From Lacipirellula limnantheis (GTDB lineage Bacteria > Planctomycetota > Planctomycetia > Pirellulales > Lacipirellulaceae): 64,000 nucleotides of DNA. The notes below the pieces were generated by a model. It ran no database searches. It saw nothing but the letters and a program-made list of their open reading frames with translations, and had not been told where the DNA came from. The position numbers and the translations under genes were made by a program. Location: assembly GCF_007746075.1 (NCBI RefSeq), contig NZ_CP036339.1, positions 1,808,785 to 1,872,784 on the forward strand, written 5' to 3'. Positions 8,684-17,534 of this stretch are shown here, piece by piece. Numbering within the stretch: the stretch's first letter is position 1; every line of letters begins with the position of its first letter.

Positions 8684-9817
8684 ATGCTCAAAGTCCGCGA
8701 GATTAATCAACTCACCGAACTCTCCACGCTGCGCGAAACTTGGAGCCGGTTGCTGAAGGCGACCCCCAGATTTTCGTTCTTTCAGACCTTCGAGTGGTTG
8801 GAAGCGGCCTGGGGACACTACCCGCAGCAGCGACTGCGGGCGGTGATCGTCGAACGCGACGGCGACGTCGTCGGCATCGTGCCGTTTTGCGTCCGCACCG
8901 AGCGGCGCCGCATCGGCGCCGTGCGCGTCTTGACCTATCCGCTCGACGATTGGTCGACGTTCTACGGCCCGATTAGCGCCGAGCCGACCGTCGTGATGAA
9001 GGCGTCGCTCAAGCACATTGAAGCGACGCCCCATGACTGGGATGTTATCGATCTTCGCTACGTCGATCAGGCGGCGGCGGAATACATGACGATCGGCGAA
9101 GCGTTCCGCGAAACGGGCAACCGTTTCTTCATCCGCCCGCGGATGGAAGTTCGCTTCTGCAGGATGGACGACGGGTGGAACCAGTACGTTGAAAGTCGCT
9201 CGCGCAACTGGCGACGACAGATGCGACGCGACATCGAGGTATTGGAGAAAGCGGGACCGGTCGAGATGCTGCGGTATCGACCGGAAGCGGGAGGGACAGG
9301 TCGGGACGCCCGCACGCTGGAAATATACGCGATCTGCGAACAGATTGCGGCCAAGAGCTGGCAGGCCGAGGCGGAGTCGCAAAGCACCCTCTCGTCGCCG
9401 CGCGTACGCGATCTGCTGCTGGAATTCCACTGCCGGGCTGCGGCGCTGGGGATGCTCGATACGAACATCCTCACGGTTGCCGGCCGCCCGGTAGCATTCA
9501 ATTACAACTACGTCGCCGAAGGCAGGACTTACGGCTTGCGAGCTGGGTTTGACCCATCGGCGGAGATGGAACACTGCGGGCGGATTTTGCTCTACAAGAT
9601 GCTCGAAGATTCGTTCGCCCGCGGCGACGCCGAATACAGCTTTGGGCCGGGGAGGCAAGCTTACAAAGATCGCTTCGCCACCGAGTTGCGATGCGCCTAT
9701 ACGTTTCGCAGCTACTCGACCGCGACCATCAAGTCTCGCGTGATGCAGTGGCGGGAACGCGTTGTCAGCAGCCTTTACTCGGAGCAGGAGTTGGCTGAGA
9801 AGAGTCTCGTCGATTGA
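8684..9817 (+). CDS. GNAT-fold acetyltransferase, CelD/BcsL-like (Acetyltransf_6)
   Basis: This 377-residue protein begins with an SFFQTFEWLEAAWGHY motif, typical of the CelD/FemAB-like branch of the GNAT superfamily. The C-terminal half holds the acceptor-binding GNAT fold, with a segment LTVAGRPVAFNYNY followed by FGPGRQAYKDRFATEL. Members transfer acyl groups, often to polysaccharides or to amino sugars, and frequently sit near cellulose or exopolysaccharide genes. The substrate here is unknown. It is preceded by 216 bases without genes and followed, 117 bases on, by a secreted glycosidase-like gene on the same strand. Confidence 0.85.
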   Translation: MLKVREINQLTELSTLRETWSRLLKATPRFSFFQTFEWLEAAWGHYPQQRLRAVIVERDGDVVGIVPFCVRTERRRIGAVRVLTYPLDDWSTFYGPISAEPTVVMKASLKHIEATPHDWDVIDLRYVDQAAAEYMTIGEAFRETGNRFFIRPRMEVRFCRMDDGWNQYVESRSRNWRRQMRRDIEVLEKAGPVEMLRYRPEAGGTGRDARTLEIYAICEQIAAKSWQAEAESQSTLSSPRVRDLLLEFHCRAAALGMLDTNILTVAGRPVAFNYNYVAEGRTYGLRAGFDPSAEMEHCGRILLYKMLEDSFARGDAEYSFGPGRQAYKDRFATELRCAYTFRSYSTATIKSRVMQWRERVVSSLYSEQELAEKSLVD

Positions 9818-9934
9818 GTTGGCGCCTGCCGCGCGGGGCGAGCGCGGCAGCGGCGGGCTGCTTGACCCCGCCTGCAGCATCGACCAGCATGGCAGCGAGG
9901 CGGACGCGCGTCGCTTGTCTTTGGGGGCGGATCG

Positions 9935-12205
9935 ATGCTCAATCTTTTCTCAGCGTTGTTGCTGTCGGCGGTGCTGCCTGTGGGCGAGTCGCCTGCAGCG
10001 CTGCCGTTGCCCCATTTTCCGGACCGCTTTCATGCGTTCGTCTGGCGAAATTGGCAGCTGACGCCTATCGAGCGAATGGCCGCGGCGACGGGCGCATCGC
10101 CCGACGAGATCCGTGCCGTCGGCAAGTCGATGGGATTGTCGGCTCCGCCATCGATTTCGGCGGAGCAGTGGCGGCGGTCGTACGTCACGGTGATCCGCGC
10201 CAATTGGCACCTGCTGCCGTACGATCAGTTGCTCAAACTGCTCGACTGGTCTGCGGAGGAACTCGCGTTCACATTGCGCGAGGATGATTTCCTGATGGTG
10301 AAGTTGGGAAACCTGAAGCCGCAGTGCGAGACGCTGGCGTATGCGCCGCCGGACGCGGCGACGCGCGCGCGGGCCAAGGAGATCGCGGCGATCTTGACCG
10401 AAGCGTTTCCGGAGCGGGTCGGCCAGTTGCAGGAGCCGCTGTTCGACTTCGTCGAGGAACTCTCCGCGCCCGTTGCCGGCGAACCGACGCTGCCGGCGGC
10501 TCAGACCGCCGAAGCGCCGCGGTATTGCTACTCATACTTCGCCTTGTACGGCGACCCGCTGCTGGACGACGATCTCGACCCCTATCCCGATGGCTACCTA
10601 GCTCGGCTGCGGGCGAGCGGCGTCAACGGCGTCTGGCTGCAGGGGGTGCTGCCGAAGTTGACGCCGTTTCCGTGGGAGCCAGCGCTCAGCGCGGGATATG
10701 AGACGCGACTGAAAAACTTGGCGGCGCTGGTGGCGCGAGCCAAACGTCACGGGATTGGCGTCTACCTCTATCTCAATGAGCCGCGGTCGATGCCGGTGGA
10801 GTGGTTCGACGCACACCCCGAGTTGAAAGGGGTGACCGAAGGCGACTATGCCGCGCTCTGCACGAGCCATCCCGAGGTGCAGCGATATCTTCGCGAAGGG
10901 GCCGCTACGATCGTGCGGAGCGTGCCCGACTTGGCGGGCATCTTCACGATTTCAGCGTCGGAGAATCTCACGAGTTGCTGGTCGCACTATCAAGGGAAGT
11001 CGTGCCCCCGCTGCAGCGGCAGAGCTCCCGGCGACGTGATTGCGGAGGTGAACGCTCTGATCGGCGAGGGGGTGCGGTTGGCAGGTTCGTCGACGCGCAT
11101 GATTGCCTGGGACTGGGGGTGGCAAGACCAGTGGGCGGAGGCGGCGATCGCGGCGATGCCGGTCGAGAACGCCGTGATGAGCGTCAGCGAGTGGAGCCTG
11201 CCGATCGAGCGCGGAGGCGTGAAGGCGACTGTCGGAGAGTATTCGATCTCGGCAATTGGGCCGGGACCGCGAGCTGAGCGGCAGTGGAAGGCGGCCAAGG
11301 CGCGCGGTATGCCTGCCTTTGCCAAGTTGCAGGTCGGCACCACTTGGGAACTAGGTTCCGTTCCCTATCTGCCGGCGATGATGAACGTTGCGGAACACAT
11401 GGGGCGGTTGCGCGCGGCGAACGTCGACGGCGTGATGTTGGGCTGGACGCTGGGGGGATATCCTTCGCCTAATCTGGAGACGGCGTCGCGGGTGCTTCAG
11501 GGCGAATCGCCCGCGGAAGCGCTGCAGGCGACCGCGACGCGACGGTTCGGAGCGACGCATGTCGCTGGAGTATTGCGCGCTTGGCGAGAGTTTAGCGACG
11601 GGCTTAAACAATACCCGTACGACGGCGGCGTCGTGTACAACGGGCCGCATCATGTCGGGCCGGCGAATCCGCTGTGGGAGCGGCCGACCGGCTACCGCGC
11701 GACGATGGTGGGAATTCCTTACGACGACGTCAACGGGTGGCGCGGGCCGTACTCCGCGGAGATCCTCGCCAAGCAGTTCTCGCTGGTCGCTGATGGGTTT
11801 GACCGCGGAGTGAGCGAACTAAAGGCGGAGCGGGCGACGGCAGACCAGGATGAGTTTGACGATGCGCTGCGACGCGAGGAGAGCGTCGGCGAGGCGGCGG
11901 CCATTCTGTTTCGCAGCGCCGCCAACCAGACGCGGTTCGTGCTCGCCCGCGATCGCCTGGCGACGCTCGGCCCGGACGACGATGCGGGGCCAACTCTGCA
12001 GGAACTTGAAACGTTGTTGCGGGCAGAGATCGAGCTTGCTCGGCGGCTCTACGCGGTGCAGTCGAGCGATTCCCGCATCGGCTTTGAAGCGACGAATCAC
12101 TATTTCTTCACGCCGCTAGATCTGGCGGAAAAGGTGCTGAATTGCCGCGATTTGCTCGACCGGTGGCTCCCTGCGGAGCGCCATCGGCTGGCGGATTTGC
12201 GGTAA
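9935..12205 (+). CDS. Large secreted TIM-barrel glycosidase-like protein of unknown specificity
   Basis: This 756-residue protein begins with a weak signal peptide or anchor (MLNLFSALLLSAVLPVGE). Residues about 215-540 look like a TIM barrel: YLARLRASGVNGVWLQGV, RAKRHGIGVYLYLNEP, LAGIFTISASENLTSCW, then a CPRC pair, then MIAWDWGWQD and GVMLGWTLGGY. The order resembles glycoside hydrolase clan barrels of the GH20/GH115 kind, with candidate acidic residues in the SASEN and WDWG segments, but I do not recognise a specific family. The N-terminal 200 residues contain helical repeats of unknown role. The DUF1080 gene downstream suggests carbohydrate degradation. The function is inferred from fold-level features only. 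Confidence 0.6.
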   Translation: MLNLFSALLLSAVLPVGESPAALPLPHFPDRFHAFVWRNWQLTPIERMAAATGASPDEIRAVGKSMGLSAPPSISAEQWRRSYVTVIRANWHLLPYDQLLKLLDWSAEELAFTLREDDFLMVKLGNLKPQCETLAYAPPDAATRARAKEIAAILTEAFPERVGQLQEPLFDFVEELSAPVAGEPTLPAAQTAEAPRYCYSYFALYGDPLLDDDLDPYPDGYLARLRASGVNGVWLQGVLPKLTPFPWEPALSAGYETRLKNLAALVARAKRHGIGVYLYLNEPRSMPVEWFDAHPELKGVTEGDYAALCTSHPEVQRYLREGAATIVRSVPDLAGIFTISASENLTSCWSHYQGKSCPRCSGRAPGDVIAEVNALIGEGVRLAGSSTRMIAWDWGWQDQWAEAAIAAMPVENAVMSVSEWSLPIERGGVKATVGEYSISAIGPGPRAERQWKAAKARGMPAFAKLQVGTTWELGSVPYLPAMMNVAEHMGRLRAANVDGVMLGWTLGGYPSPNLETASRVLQGESPAEALQATATRRFGATHVAGVLRAWREFSDGLKQYPYDGGVVYNGPHHVGPANPLWERPTGYRATMVGIPYDDVNGWRGPYSAEILAKQFSLVADGFDRGVSELKAERATADQDEFDDALRREESVGEAAAILFRSAANQTRFVLARDRLATLGPDDDAGPTLQELETLLRAEIELARRLYAVQSSDSRIGFEATNHYFFTPLDLAEKVLNCRDLLDRWLPAERHRLADLR

Positions 12206-12326
12206 ACGTCGCTCCTGGGACCGCGTTGCAGGGGGCGGGTTGAATCGCCGCCGCTTTCGCCCCGCCCGCGGGCGGGGGTATATTGGCAGCTTGGTTTGCC
12301 ACTCTGACCTGGGAGTACCTGCCGTG

Positions 12327-13619
12327 ATGGTTGCACGACTTTCCGCCGCGATGGCCTGTTTGATGATGTTCGTTGCGGTTGCGACCGCGGCGGAAGAGAA
12401 TCAGCCGCCCAAGGGGTTTACCGCCCTGTTTGACGGCAAGGACTTGAAGGGATGGAAGGGGGGCTCGACGGCCGACCCGCGGAAGATCACGCCGGAACAG
12501 CAGGCGGCGTGGGACAAGGAAATCCCACAGCACTGGAAGGTGGAGGATGGCCAACTCGTGAGCGACGGTCACGGCCCGCACCTCGTGACCGACAAGGACT
12601 ACGGCGACTTTGAGCTGTGGGTCGATTGGAAGCTCTCGCCCAAGGGAGATAGTGGCATCTATCTGCGCGACACTCCGCAGGTTCAACTCTGGGATCCAAC
12701 GAACGAGGAAGCTCACCAGCACGGATCGGACAAGGGATCCGGCGGCCTCTGGAACAACGAGAAAGCTGATCGCTGGCCCAGCGAAGTCGCCGACAAGCCG
12801 ATTGGCGAGTGGAACCGCATGTACGTTCGCATGGTCGGCGACAAAGTGACGGTGGTGCTGAACGACAAGAAGGTCGTCGACAACGTGGTGCTGGAGAACT
12901 TTTTCGATCGCTCCCTGCCGGTGTTTCCGAAGGGAACGATCCAATTGCAGACCCACGGCAGCGAGACGCGCTTCAAGAACGTCTTTGTGCGGGAAATTCC
13001 GGCCGATGAGGCGGCGAAGTTGCTCTCGGATATTGGGGGGGGGGAAGAGGGATTCGTGCCACTGCTCAATGGCAAAGACCTGTCGGGCTGGATCGGCGCG
13101 ACCAAGGACTACGAGATGGTCGACGGCGCCGTCCAGGCGAAAAAGGGGGCGGGCGGGAATCTGCTGACCGATAAGGAGTACGACAATTTTGTCGTGCGGA
13201 TGGAATTCAAGCTGCCGCCGGGGGGGAATAACGGGTTAGCGATTCGGTCGCCCGGTCCGGAGGCGAATCCTGCGTTTGAGGCGATCGAACTGCAGGTGCT
13301 CGACGACTCGCCGGAACATTACCCCGATCTCCAGCCGTACCAGACTCACGGCAGTGCCTACGGGCTGGCCCCCGCTGCGAGGGGGTACCTACGCCCGGTC
13401 GGAGAGTGGAATTACCAGGAGACGATCGTCGACGGCGACCAGATTGAGGTCCACCTGAACGGCCATAAAATTCTTGACACTGATCTGTCGGAAGTGACCA
13501 AGGAGCCAGTCGATCACCAGCCGCATCCGGGTGCGAGGCGGGCAAAGGGGCATTTCGGGTTCGCCGGGCATGGCGATCCGGTGGCCTTCCGCAACGTGCG
13601 GATTAAGGAATTGAAATAG
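12327..13619 (+). CDS. Secreted protein with two DUF1080 (3-keto-disaccharide hydrolase) domains
   Basis: The protein is 430 residues with a signal peptide (MVARLSAAMACLMMFVAVATAAE). Two copies of the DUF1080 jellyroll follow: copy one at about 28-225 (GFTALFDGKDLKGWKGG, then DSGIYLRDTPQVQLWD) and copy two at about 238-430 (PLLNGKDLSGW, then NNGLAIRSPG and AFEAIELQVLDD). DUF1080 proteins are abundant in Planctomycetes, and characterised members hydrolyse 3-ketosugars. The start used (ATG 12327) has GGGAG at 12311; the longer reading from 12240 is unsupported. A long palindrome follows the stop at 13644. Confidence 0.9.
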   Translation: MVARLSAAMACLMMFVAVATAAEENQPPKGFTALFDGKDLKGWKGGSTADPRKITPEQQAAWDKEIPQHWKVEDGQLVSDGHGPHLVTDKDYGDFELWVDWKLSPKGDSGIYLRDTPQVQLWDPTNEEAHQHGSDKGSGGLWNNEKADRWPSEVADKPIGEWNRMYVRMVGDKVTVVLNDKKVVDNVVLENFFDRSLPVFPKGTIQLQTHGSETRFKNVFVREIPADEAAKLLSDIGGGEEGFVPLLNGKDLSGWIGATKDYEMVDGAVQAKKGAGGNLLTDKEYDNFVVRMEFKLPPGGNNGLAIRSPGPEANPAFEAIELQVLDDSPEHYPDLQPYQTHGSAYGLAPAARGYLRPVGEWNYQETIVDGDQIEVHLNGHKILDTDLSEVTKEPVDHQPHPGARRAKGHFGFAGHGDPVAFRNVRIKELK

Positions 13620-13643
13620 AACGGCGGAACTCCTGAAGGATTT

Positions 13644-13713
13644 ATGGGGAATGCTGCATGGGGAATGGGGAGACTTTTCCGGCTGACCCCATTCCCCATG
13701 CAGCATTCCCCAT
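13644..13713. repeat. Perfect 27-base inverted repeat between the DUF1080 gene and nuoA
   Basis: The arms at 13644-13670 and 13687-13713 are exact reverse complements; each is built from tandem words of the form GGGAATG and GCTGCATGG. A 16-base loop separates them. It belongs to the GGGAATG/GCTGAA family of palindromes also found near 40690, 42670 and 43970. It could terminate the DUF1080 transcript, but no T tract follows, so a mobile or structural element is at least as likely. Confidence 0.85.
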
Positions 13714-13887
13714 TCGTCTTGCCGCAACGGTCAGTCGTTAAGCGGCGGCGGAGGGCGCGAGTCCGATGCGCTCGACGCGGCTTGTGGCGATTCGCGACTT
13801 CGGTCTAGAATGGCCGGCTCAAGCAATGCAGGCGTCAGGCGATCGGATGGTCCTGGCCCCTAGCCAACGTCGTCCCACCTCAAGCCC

Positions 13888-14265
13888 ATGCCCGATTTCC
13901 CCCCGCTGTTCGTCTACGCCATTATTTTAGTTGGCTTTGTGCTGACGAATCTGGCGCTGACGCATCTGATTGGCCCCAAGAAGCGAACGCCCGTTAAGGA
14001 CATGCCTTATGAGTCAGGCATGGATCCCGTTGGCGACGCCCGGCAGCCTTTCAACGTGCGGTTCTGCCTGGTTGCCATTTTGTACCTCGTGTTCGATGTG
14101 GAACTGCTGTTCCTGTATCCCTGGGCGGTGAGCGCTTTCAGTGACGAAGGCGGAATTCCCCTGGAACTGCGAGGCACTGTGTTCGGCATCATGCTCGCCT
14201 TCATCGCCACGTTGGTCATCGCTTACATCTACGCGTGGCGGAAGGGAGTCTTCAAATGGCGGTAG
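13888..14265 (+). CDS. nuoA: NADH-quinone oxidoreductase subunit A
   Basis: This 125-residue membrane subunit has three transmembrane helices and the conserved PYESGMDP loop with [19 protein letters not shown]. NuoA is part of the membrane arm of complex I, near the quinone site and the first proton channel. It is the first gene of a complete nuoABCDEFGHIJKLMN run. Its last 10 bases overlap the start of nuoB. Confidence 0.97.
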   Translation: MPDFPPLFVYAIILVGFVLTNLALTHLIGPKKRTPVKDMPYESGMDPVGDARQPFNVRFCLVAILYLVFDVELLFLYPWAVSAFSDEGGIPLELRGTVFGIMLAFIATLVIAYIYAWRKGVFKWR

Positions 14266-14852
14266 GTCTGCCCGAAAACGTCTTTGTGACGAAGCTCGAC
14301 GCGGCGGCGAATTGGGCCCGCAGCAACAGCTTGTGGCCGATGCCGTTCGCAACCGCTTGTTGCGGCATTGAACTAATGGCGACTGCTTCGTCGCGCCATG
14401 ACATTGCGAGATTTGGCGCCGAGGTGATGCGGTTCAGCCCGCGGCAGTGCGACCTATTGATTGTCGCGGGCCGCGTGGCGATGAAAATGTTGCCCGTGCT
14501 CCAGCGGATTTGGCTGCAGATGCCCGAGCCAAAGTGGTGCATTTCGATGGGCGCATGTGCGTGCACGGGGGGCGTGTTTGACACCTATGCGGTGGTGCAG
14601 GGCGTCGATCGTTTCATTCCCGTCGACATGTACGTGCCTGGATGTCCGCCGCGGCCGGAGCAGTTGATTGCCGCCGTGATGGAGATGCAGGAGAAGATCA
14701 AACGGACCGGCACGATTACCGGCAAAGAATTTGCGCAGCGGACCGCGGCCACTGGACCGCAGCCGTTCGACGTGGATGAATTGCGGCGCCGTCGCGAAGT
14801 GACGCCAGTGCCGGGGCTGGAAATTTACGGCCAGCCGACGGTGCAGCGATAA
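14256..14852 (+). CDS. nuoB: NADH-quinone oxidoreductase subunit B (cluster N2)
   Basis: The protein is 198 residues from an ATG at 14256, preceded by GGAG at 14245-14248. It contains the adjacent cysteines of [11 protein letters not shown], then GACACTGG and VPGCPPRPE, which bind the terminal [4Fe-4S] cluster N2. It passes electrons to quinone at the junction of the matrix and membrane arms. The start within nuoA was chosen over an earlier in-frame codon at 14235 because of the ribosome site and because MAVGLPENV better matches family starts. Confidence 0.97.
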   Translation: MAVGLPENVFVTKLDAAANWARSNSLWPMPFATACCGIELMATASSRHDIARFGAEVMRFSPRQCDLLIVAGRVAMKMLPVLQRIWLQMPEPKWCISMGACACTGGVFDTYAVVQGVDRFIPVDMYVPGCPPRPEQLIAAVMEMQEKIKRTGTITGKEFAQRTAATGPQPFDVDELRRRREVTPVPGLEIYGQPTVQR

Positions 14853-14860
14853 GCATTAAA

Positions 14861-15031
14861 GACCTTAAGTGCCAAGGCGCCAAGACGCAAAGGAAGACAC
14901 GAAGCAGGGGAAATGCGAACTATTGAGGAATGTTGATCTGCGCCAATTATGACAATCTCTATCAGCGAAGATTAGCGTTTTAGGATTCTTCTTGGTGTTT
15001 TGCTTAGTGCCTACGTGTCTTAGCGGTTCAA
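14861..15031. repeat. Imperfect long inverted repeat of the GCCAAG family between nuoB and nuoC
   Basis: The left arm (14861-14904) is rich in the words GCCAAGGCGCCAAGACGCAAAG, and the right arm (14987-15031) is its imperfect complement, ending CTTAGCGGTTC. The arms resemble those of the palindrome at 45922-46092, so this is a second copy of one family. It fills most of the 198-base gap between nuoB and nuoC inside the operon. It is not protein-coding in any frame that I trust. Confidence 0.65.
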
Positions 15032-15050
15032 ATCCATTAGAAGTCAGTTC

Positions 15051-15539
15051 ATGCCAAGCCTGGAAGAGATTCGAGCGAAGTTCGGCGACGAGATCGAGGA
15101 ATCAACGTTCCGCGACAATCGCCGCGTCATCGTGCCGGCAGAGCGGGCGTTCGCGCTGCTCGCTTGGCTGAAGGAGCAGGGCTTCAACATGTTGGTCGAC
15201 CTCACCGCGGTCGACTATCTGGAGTATCCGAAGGCGGTCGATCGCTTTCACGTCGTCTATGCGCTGCTGAACGTCGATAGCGGCGAGCGGCTGATTGTGA
15301 AGACGCCGCTCAATCCGCCGGAGTTGGAATTACCGACGGTAACGACGCTCTGGATGGGCGCCAACTGGATGGAACGGGAAGTTTACGACATGTACGGGAT
15401 CGTCTTCGCGGGGCATCCAGACTTGCGTCGCATCCTGATGCCGGATGAATTCACGGCCTACCCGCTGCGGAAGGATTATCCGCGCAAGGGATATGGCGAG
15501 CGGCACAATTTCCCGGTGATCACGCGTTCGGAAAGCTAG
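15051..15539 (+). CDS. nuoC: NADH-quinone oxidoreductase subunit C
   Basis: This 162-residue protein contains the NuoC (30 kDa) motif VDRFHVVYALLNVDSGERLIV, followed by WMEREVYDMYGIVFAGHPDLRRILMPD. That is the conserved ERE-YDM(Y/F)G core needed for assembly with NuoD. NuoC and NuoD are separate proteins here, unlike the fused NuoCD of enterobacteria. The gene begins just after a long imperfect palindrome. Confidence 0.97.
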   Translation: MPSLEEIRAKFGDEIEESTFRDNRRVIVPAERAFALLAWLKEQGFNMLVDLTAVDYLEYPKAVDRFHVVYALLNVDSGERLIVKTPLNPPELELPTVTTLWMGANWMEREVYDMYGIVFAGHPDLRRILMPDEFTAYPLRKDYPRKGYGERHNFPVITRSES

Positions 15540-15686
15540 CCGAAGGTCAGACGCGTCGACTTGGCTGGCGAGTTGGATTGGATTGAACGACGGTCTGGCT
15601 CGAAGGCAAGCCGGGCCCGCATCGTGATGCCGTGAAGGTGGAAAACCGAGCCTACAAACAGGCGGAAAGCCTGACATAACGAAACA

Positions 15687-16907
15687 ATGCCGCTCGCAGT
15701 ATCAGACGCCGCTGAAGTCGAATCAGTTGACCAGGAATACCTGTGGACGCTCAACTTTGGGCCGCAGCATCCGGCGACTCACACGACGCTGCGCCTGGTG
15801 CTGAAGCTCGACGGCGAGAAGGTGATCGACGCCACGCCCCACATCGGCTACCTCCATAGCGGTTTCGAAAAGCTCGGGGAGGATCTCGACTTCAACCAGT
15901 ATGTGACCATCGTCGATCGGATGAACTACATCTCGCCGATGGCCAACGAGATCGCCTGGCATCACACGGTTGAGAAATTGCTGGGGCTGGAGTTGACGCC
16001 GCGTTGCAAGTATCTCCGCACGATCCTCGCGGAGTTGATGCGGCTGCACGACCACTTGCTCTGCTGCGGCGCCCAGGCGCTCGATCTTGGCGCCTTTACG
16101 GCGTTTCTTTACGCGTTCACGCAGCGCGAGAAGATTTACGATCTGGCCGAGTACGCTTCGGGACAGCGTTTTCACGCGAGCTACACGCGCGTCGGCGGCG
16201 TGATGTTCGACGTAAACTCCGACTGGGCCGCTCAGGTGAAGCGGTTCACCGAGGGGTTCAAGCCGGTCCACGCCGAGTTGCACCGCTTACTCACCCGCAA
16301 TCGGATCTTCATCGACCGCTGCAAAGGGATCGGCGTTCTCACGCCCGAAGATGCGATCAATTTGAGCGTTACGGGCCCGCTCGCCCGAGCGAGCGGCGTG
16401 GTGCGCGATCTCCGCAAAGACGAACCTTATCTGGCGTACGGCGACCTCGACTTCAAGGTTGTGTGCGCCAAGGGCGGCGACGTCTACTCGCGCTATCTCG
16501 TCCGCATGGCCGAGATGATGGAGAGCATCAAGATCATCGAGCAGGCGATCGAAAACATCCCCGATGGACCGGTGAACGTTGACGCCGTGACCGACATCGT
16601 GCTGCCGACGAAGCCAGCCGTGTACCGCAGCATTGAGGGGCTGATTCAGCACTTCGAAGTGTTGATGCCGAATCGCGGCTTCCCGGTGCCGACGAACGAG
16701 GTTTACGGCGCCACCGAATCGCCTAACGGGGAACTTGGCTTCTACCTGGTTGGCGACGGCAGCAACCGCGCCTACCGTTGCCGGACGCGGCCCCCCTCTT
16801 ACATCCATTTCTCGATCTTCCCGCACCTGATTCGCGGGCATCAGCTCAGCGACGTTGTGGCGGTGTTGGGGAGTCTTAACATTATCGCCGCGGAGTTGGA
16901 TCGCTAA
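15687..16907 (+). CDS. nuoD: NADH-quinone oxidoreductase subunit D
   Basis: This 406-residue subunit is the 49 kDa homologue. It has the quinone-site histidine segment HPATHTTLRLVL, then RMNYISPMANE, and a C-terminal RTRPPSYIHFSIFPHLIRG. Several conserved glycines and a tyrosine lining the quinone cavity can be recognised in the family motifs. It pairs with NuoB at the N2 cluster. A gap of 147 bases lies upstream. Confidence 0.97.
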   Translation: MPLAVSDAAEVESVDQEYLWTLNFGPQHPATHTTLRLVLKLDGEKVIDATPHIGYLHSGFEKLGEDLDFNQYVTIVDRMNYISPMANEIAWHHTVEKLLGLELTPRCKYLRTILAELMRLHDHLLCCGAQALDLGAFTAFLYAFTQREKIYDLAEYASGQRFHASYTRVGGVMFDVNSDWAAQVKRFTEGFKPVHAELHRLLTRNRIFIDRCKGIGVLTPEDAINLSVTGPLARASGVVRDLRKDEPYLAYGDLDFKVVCAKGGDVYSRYLVRMAEMMESIKIIEQAIENIPDGPVNVDAVTDIVLPTKPAVYRSIEGLIQHFEVLMPNRGFPVPTNEVYGATESPNGELGFYLVGDGSNRAYRCRTRPPSYIHFSIFPHLIRGHQLSDVVAVLGSLNIIAAELDR

Positions 16908-16930
16908 CTCGCGCCCAAGTGTTCAAAACG

Positions 16931-17404
16931 ATGCCAGTACTTTCAGAACAAATACGCGAGCGAATTCGGGCCGAGTTCCCGAAGTATCCCGACCGCCGAG
17001 CCGTCACGCTGCCGGCGCTCCACATCGTCCATGATGAGTTGCGCCAGGTTTCGCCTGAGGCGATTCGGGAGATATCGGAATTACTCGAGATCCACCCGGC
17101 TGAGATCCACGACACGATGTCGTTTTACAATTTCTTTCGCGAGCCTGACCGGCCGTTGGGGAAGCGGCGGGTCTGGGTCTGTCGGAGCATTTCCTGTATG
17201 CTTCGAGGCGGCGAGGAATTGCTGGAAAACCTGTCCCACAAGTGGCACGTTGGTCCTGGCCAAACTTCCTCCGACGGATCGGTGTCGCTCGAGTACGCCG
17301 AGTGCCTGGGAGCGTGCGAAGGAGCGCCGTGCATCCTCGTGGATGACGAATGCCACATGAACGTCTCGGAGGAAGACGTGGAGAGGATCGTGGGCAAGCA
17401 GTAG
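16931..17404 (+). CDS. nuoE: NADH-quinone oxidoreductase subunit E ([2Fe-2S] cluster N1a)
   Basis: This 157-residue protein starts from the ATG at 16931. The 24 kDa family cysteines fall at positions 84 and 89 (CRSISC) and 125 and 129 (CLGAC), which bind the [2Fe-2S] N1a cluster near FMN. An in-frame GTG at 16919 was not used, as it adds only four residues and MPVLSEQI is the more typical start. It is followed by a 130-base gap holding a palindromic repeat, then nuoF. Confidence 0.96.
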   Translation: MPVLSEQIRERIRAEFPKYPDRRAVTLPALHIVHDELRQVSPEAIREISELLEIHPAEIHDTMSFYNFFREPDRPLGKRRVWVCRSISCMLRGGEELLENLSHKWHVGPGQTSSDGSVSLEYAECLGACEGAPCILVDDECHMNVSEEDVERIVGKQ

Positions 17405-17456
17405 CCCGTACGGCGGCCGTTGCGACGGGCCGTCCTCCATCGAACAAGTTAGCCAA

Positions 17457-17528
17457 GGGTTCAGGGTTTGGGGTTCAGTGAAGACTGAATTCTATTTCCC
17501 TGAACCCCATACCCCGAACCCTGTACCC
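17457..17528. repeat. Imperfect inverted repeat (GGGTTCAGGG words) between nuoE and nuoF
   Basis: The left arm (17457-17478) is built of GGGTTCAGGGTTTGGGGTTCAG-type words and the right arm (17500-17528) is its complement with a six-base insertion. It lies immediately before the nuoF start at 17535. This is a different word family from the GGGAATG repeats, although the architecture (arms of 7-8-base tandem words) is the same. Confidence 0.65.
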
Positions 17529-17534
17529 TCTCTG

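Noticed and set aside
13644..13713. Rho-independent terminator after the DUF1080 gene
   Set aside because: The stem is exceptionally long and no T tract follows it; treated as a repeat element.
14235..14255. Upstream extension of nuoB
   Set aside because: The extra seven residues are inside nuoA and the better ribosome site is before 14256.
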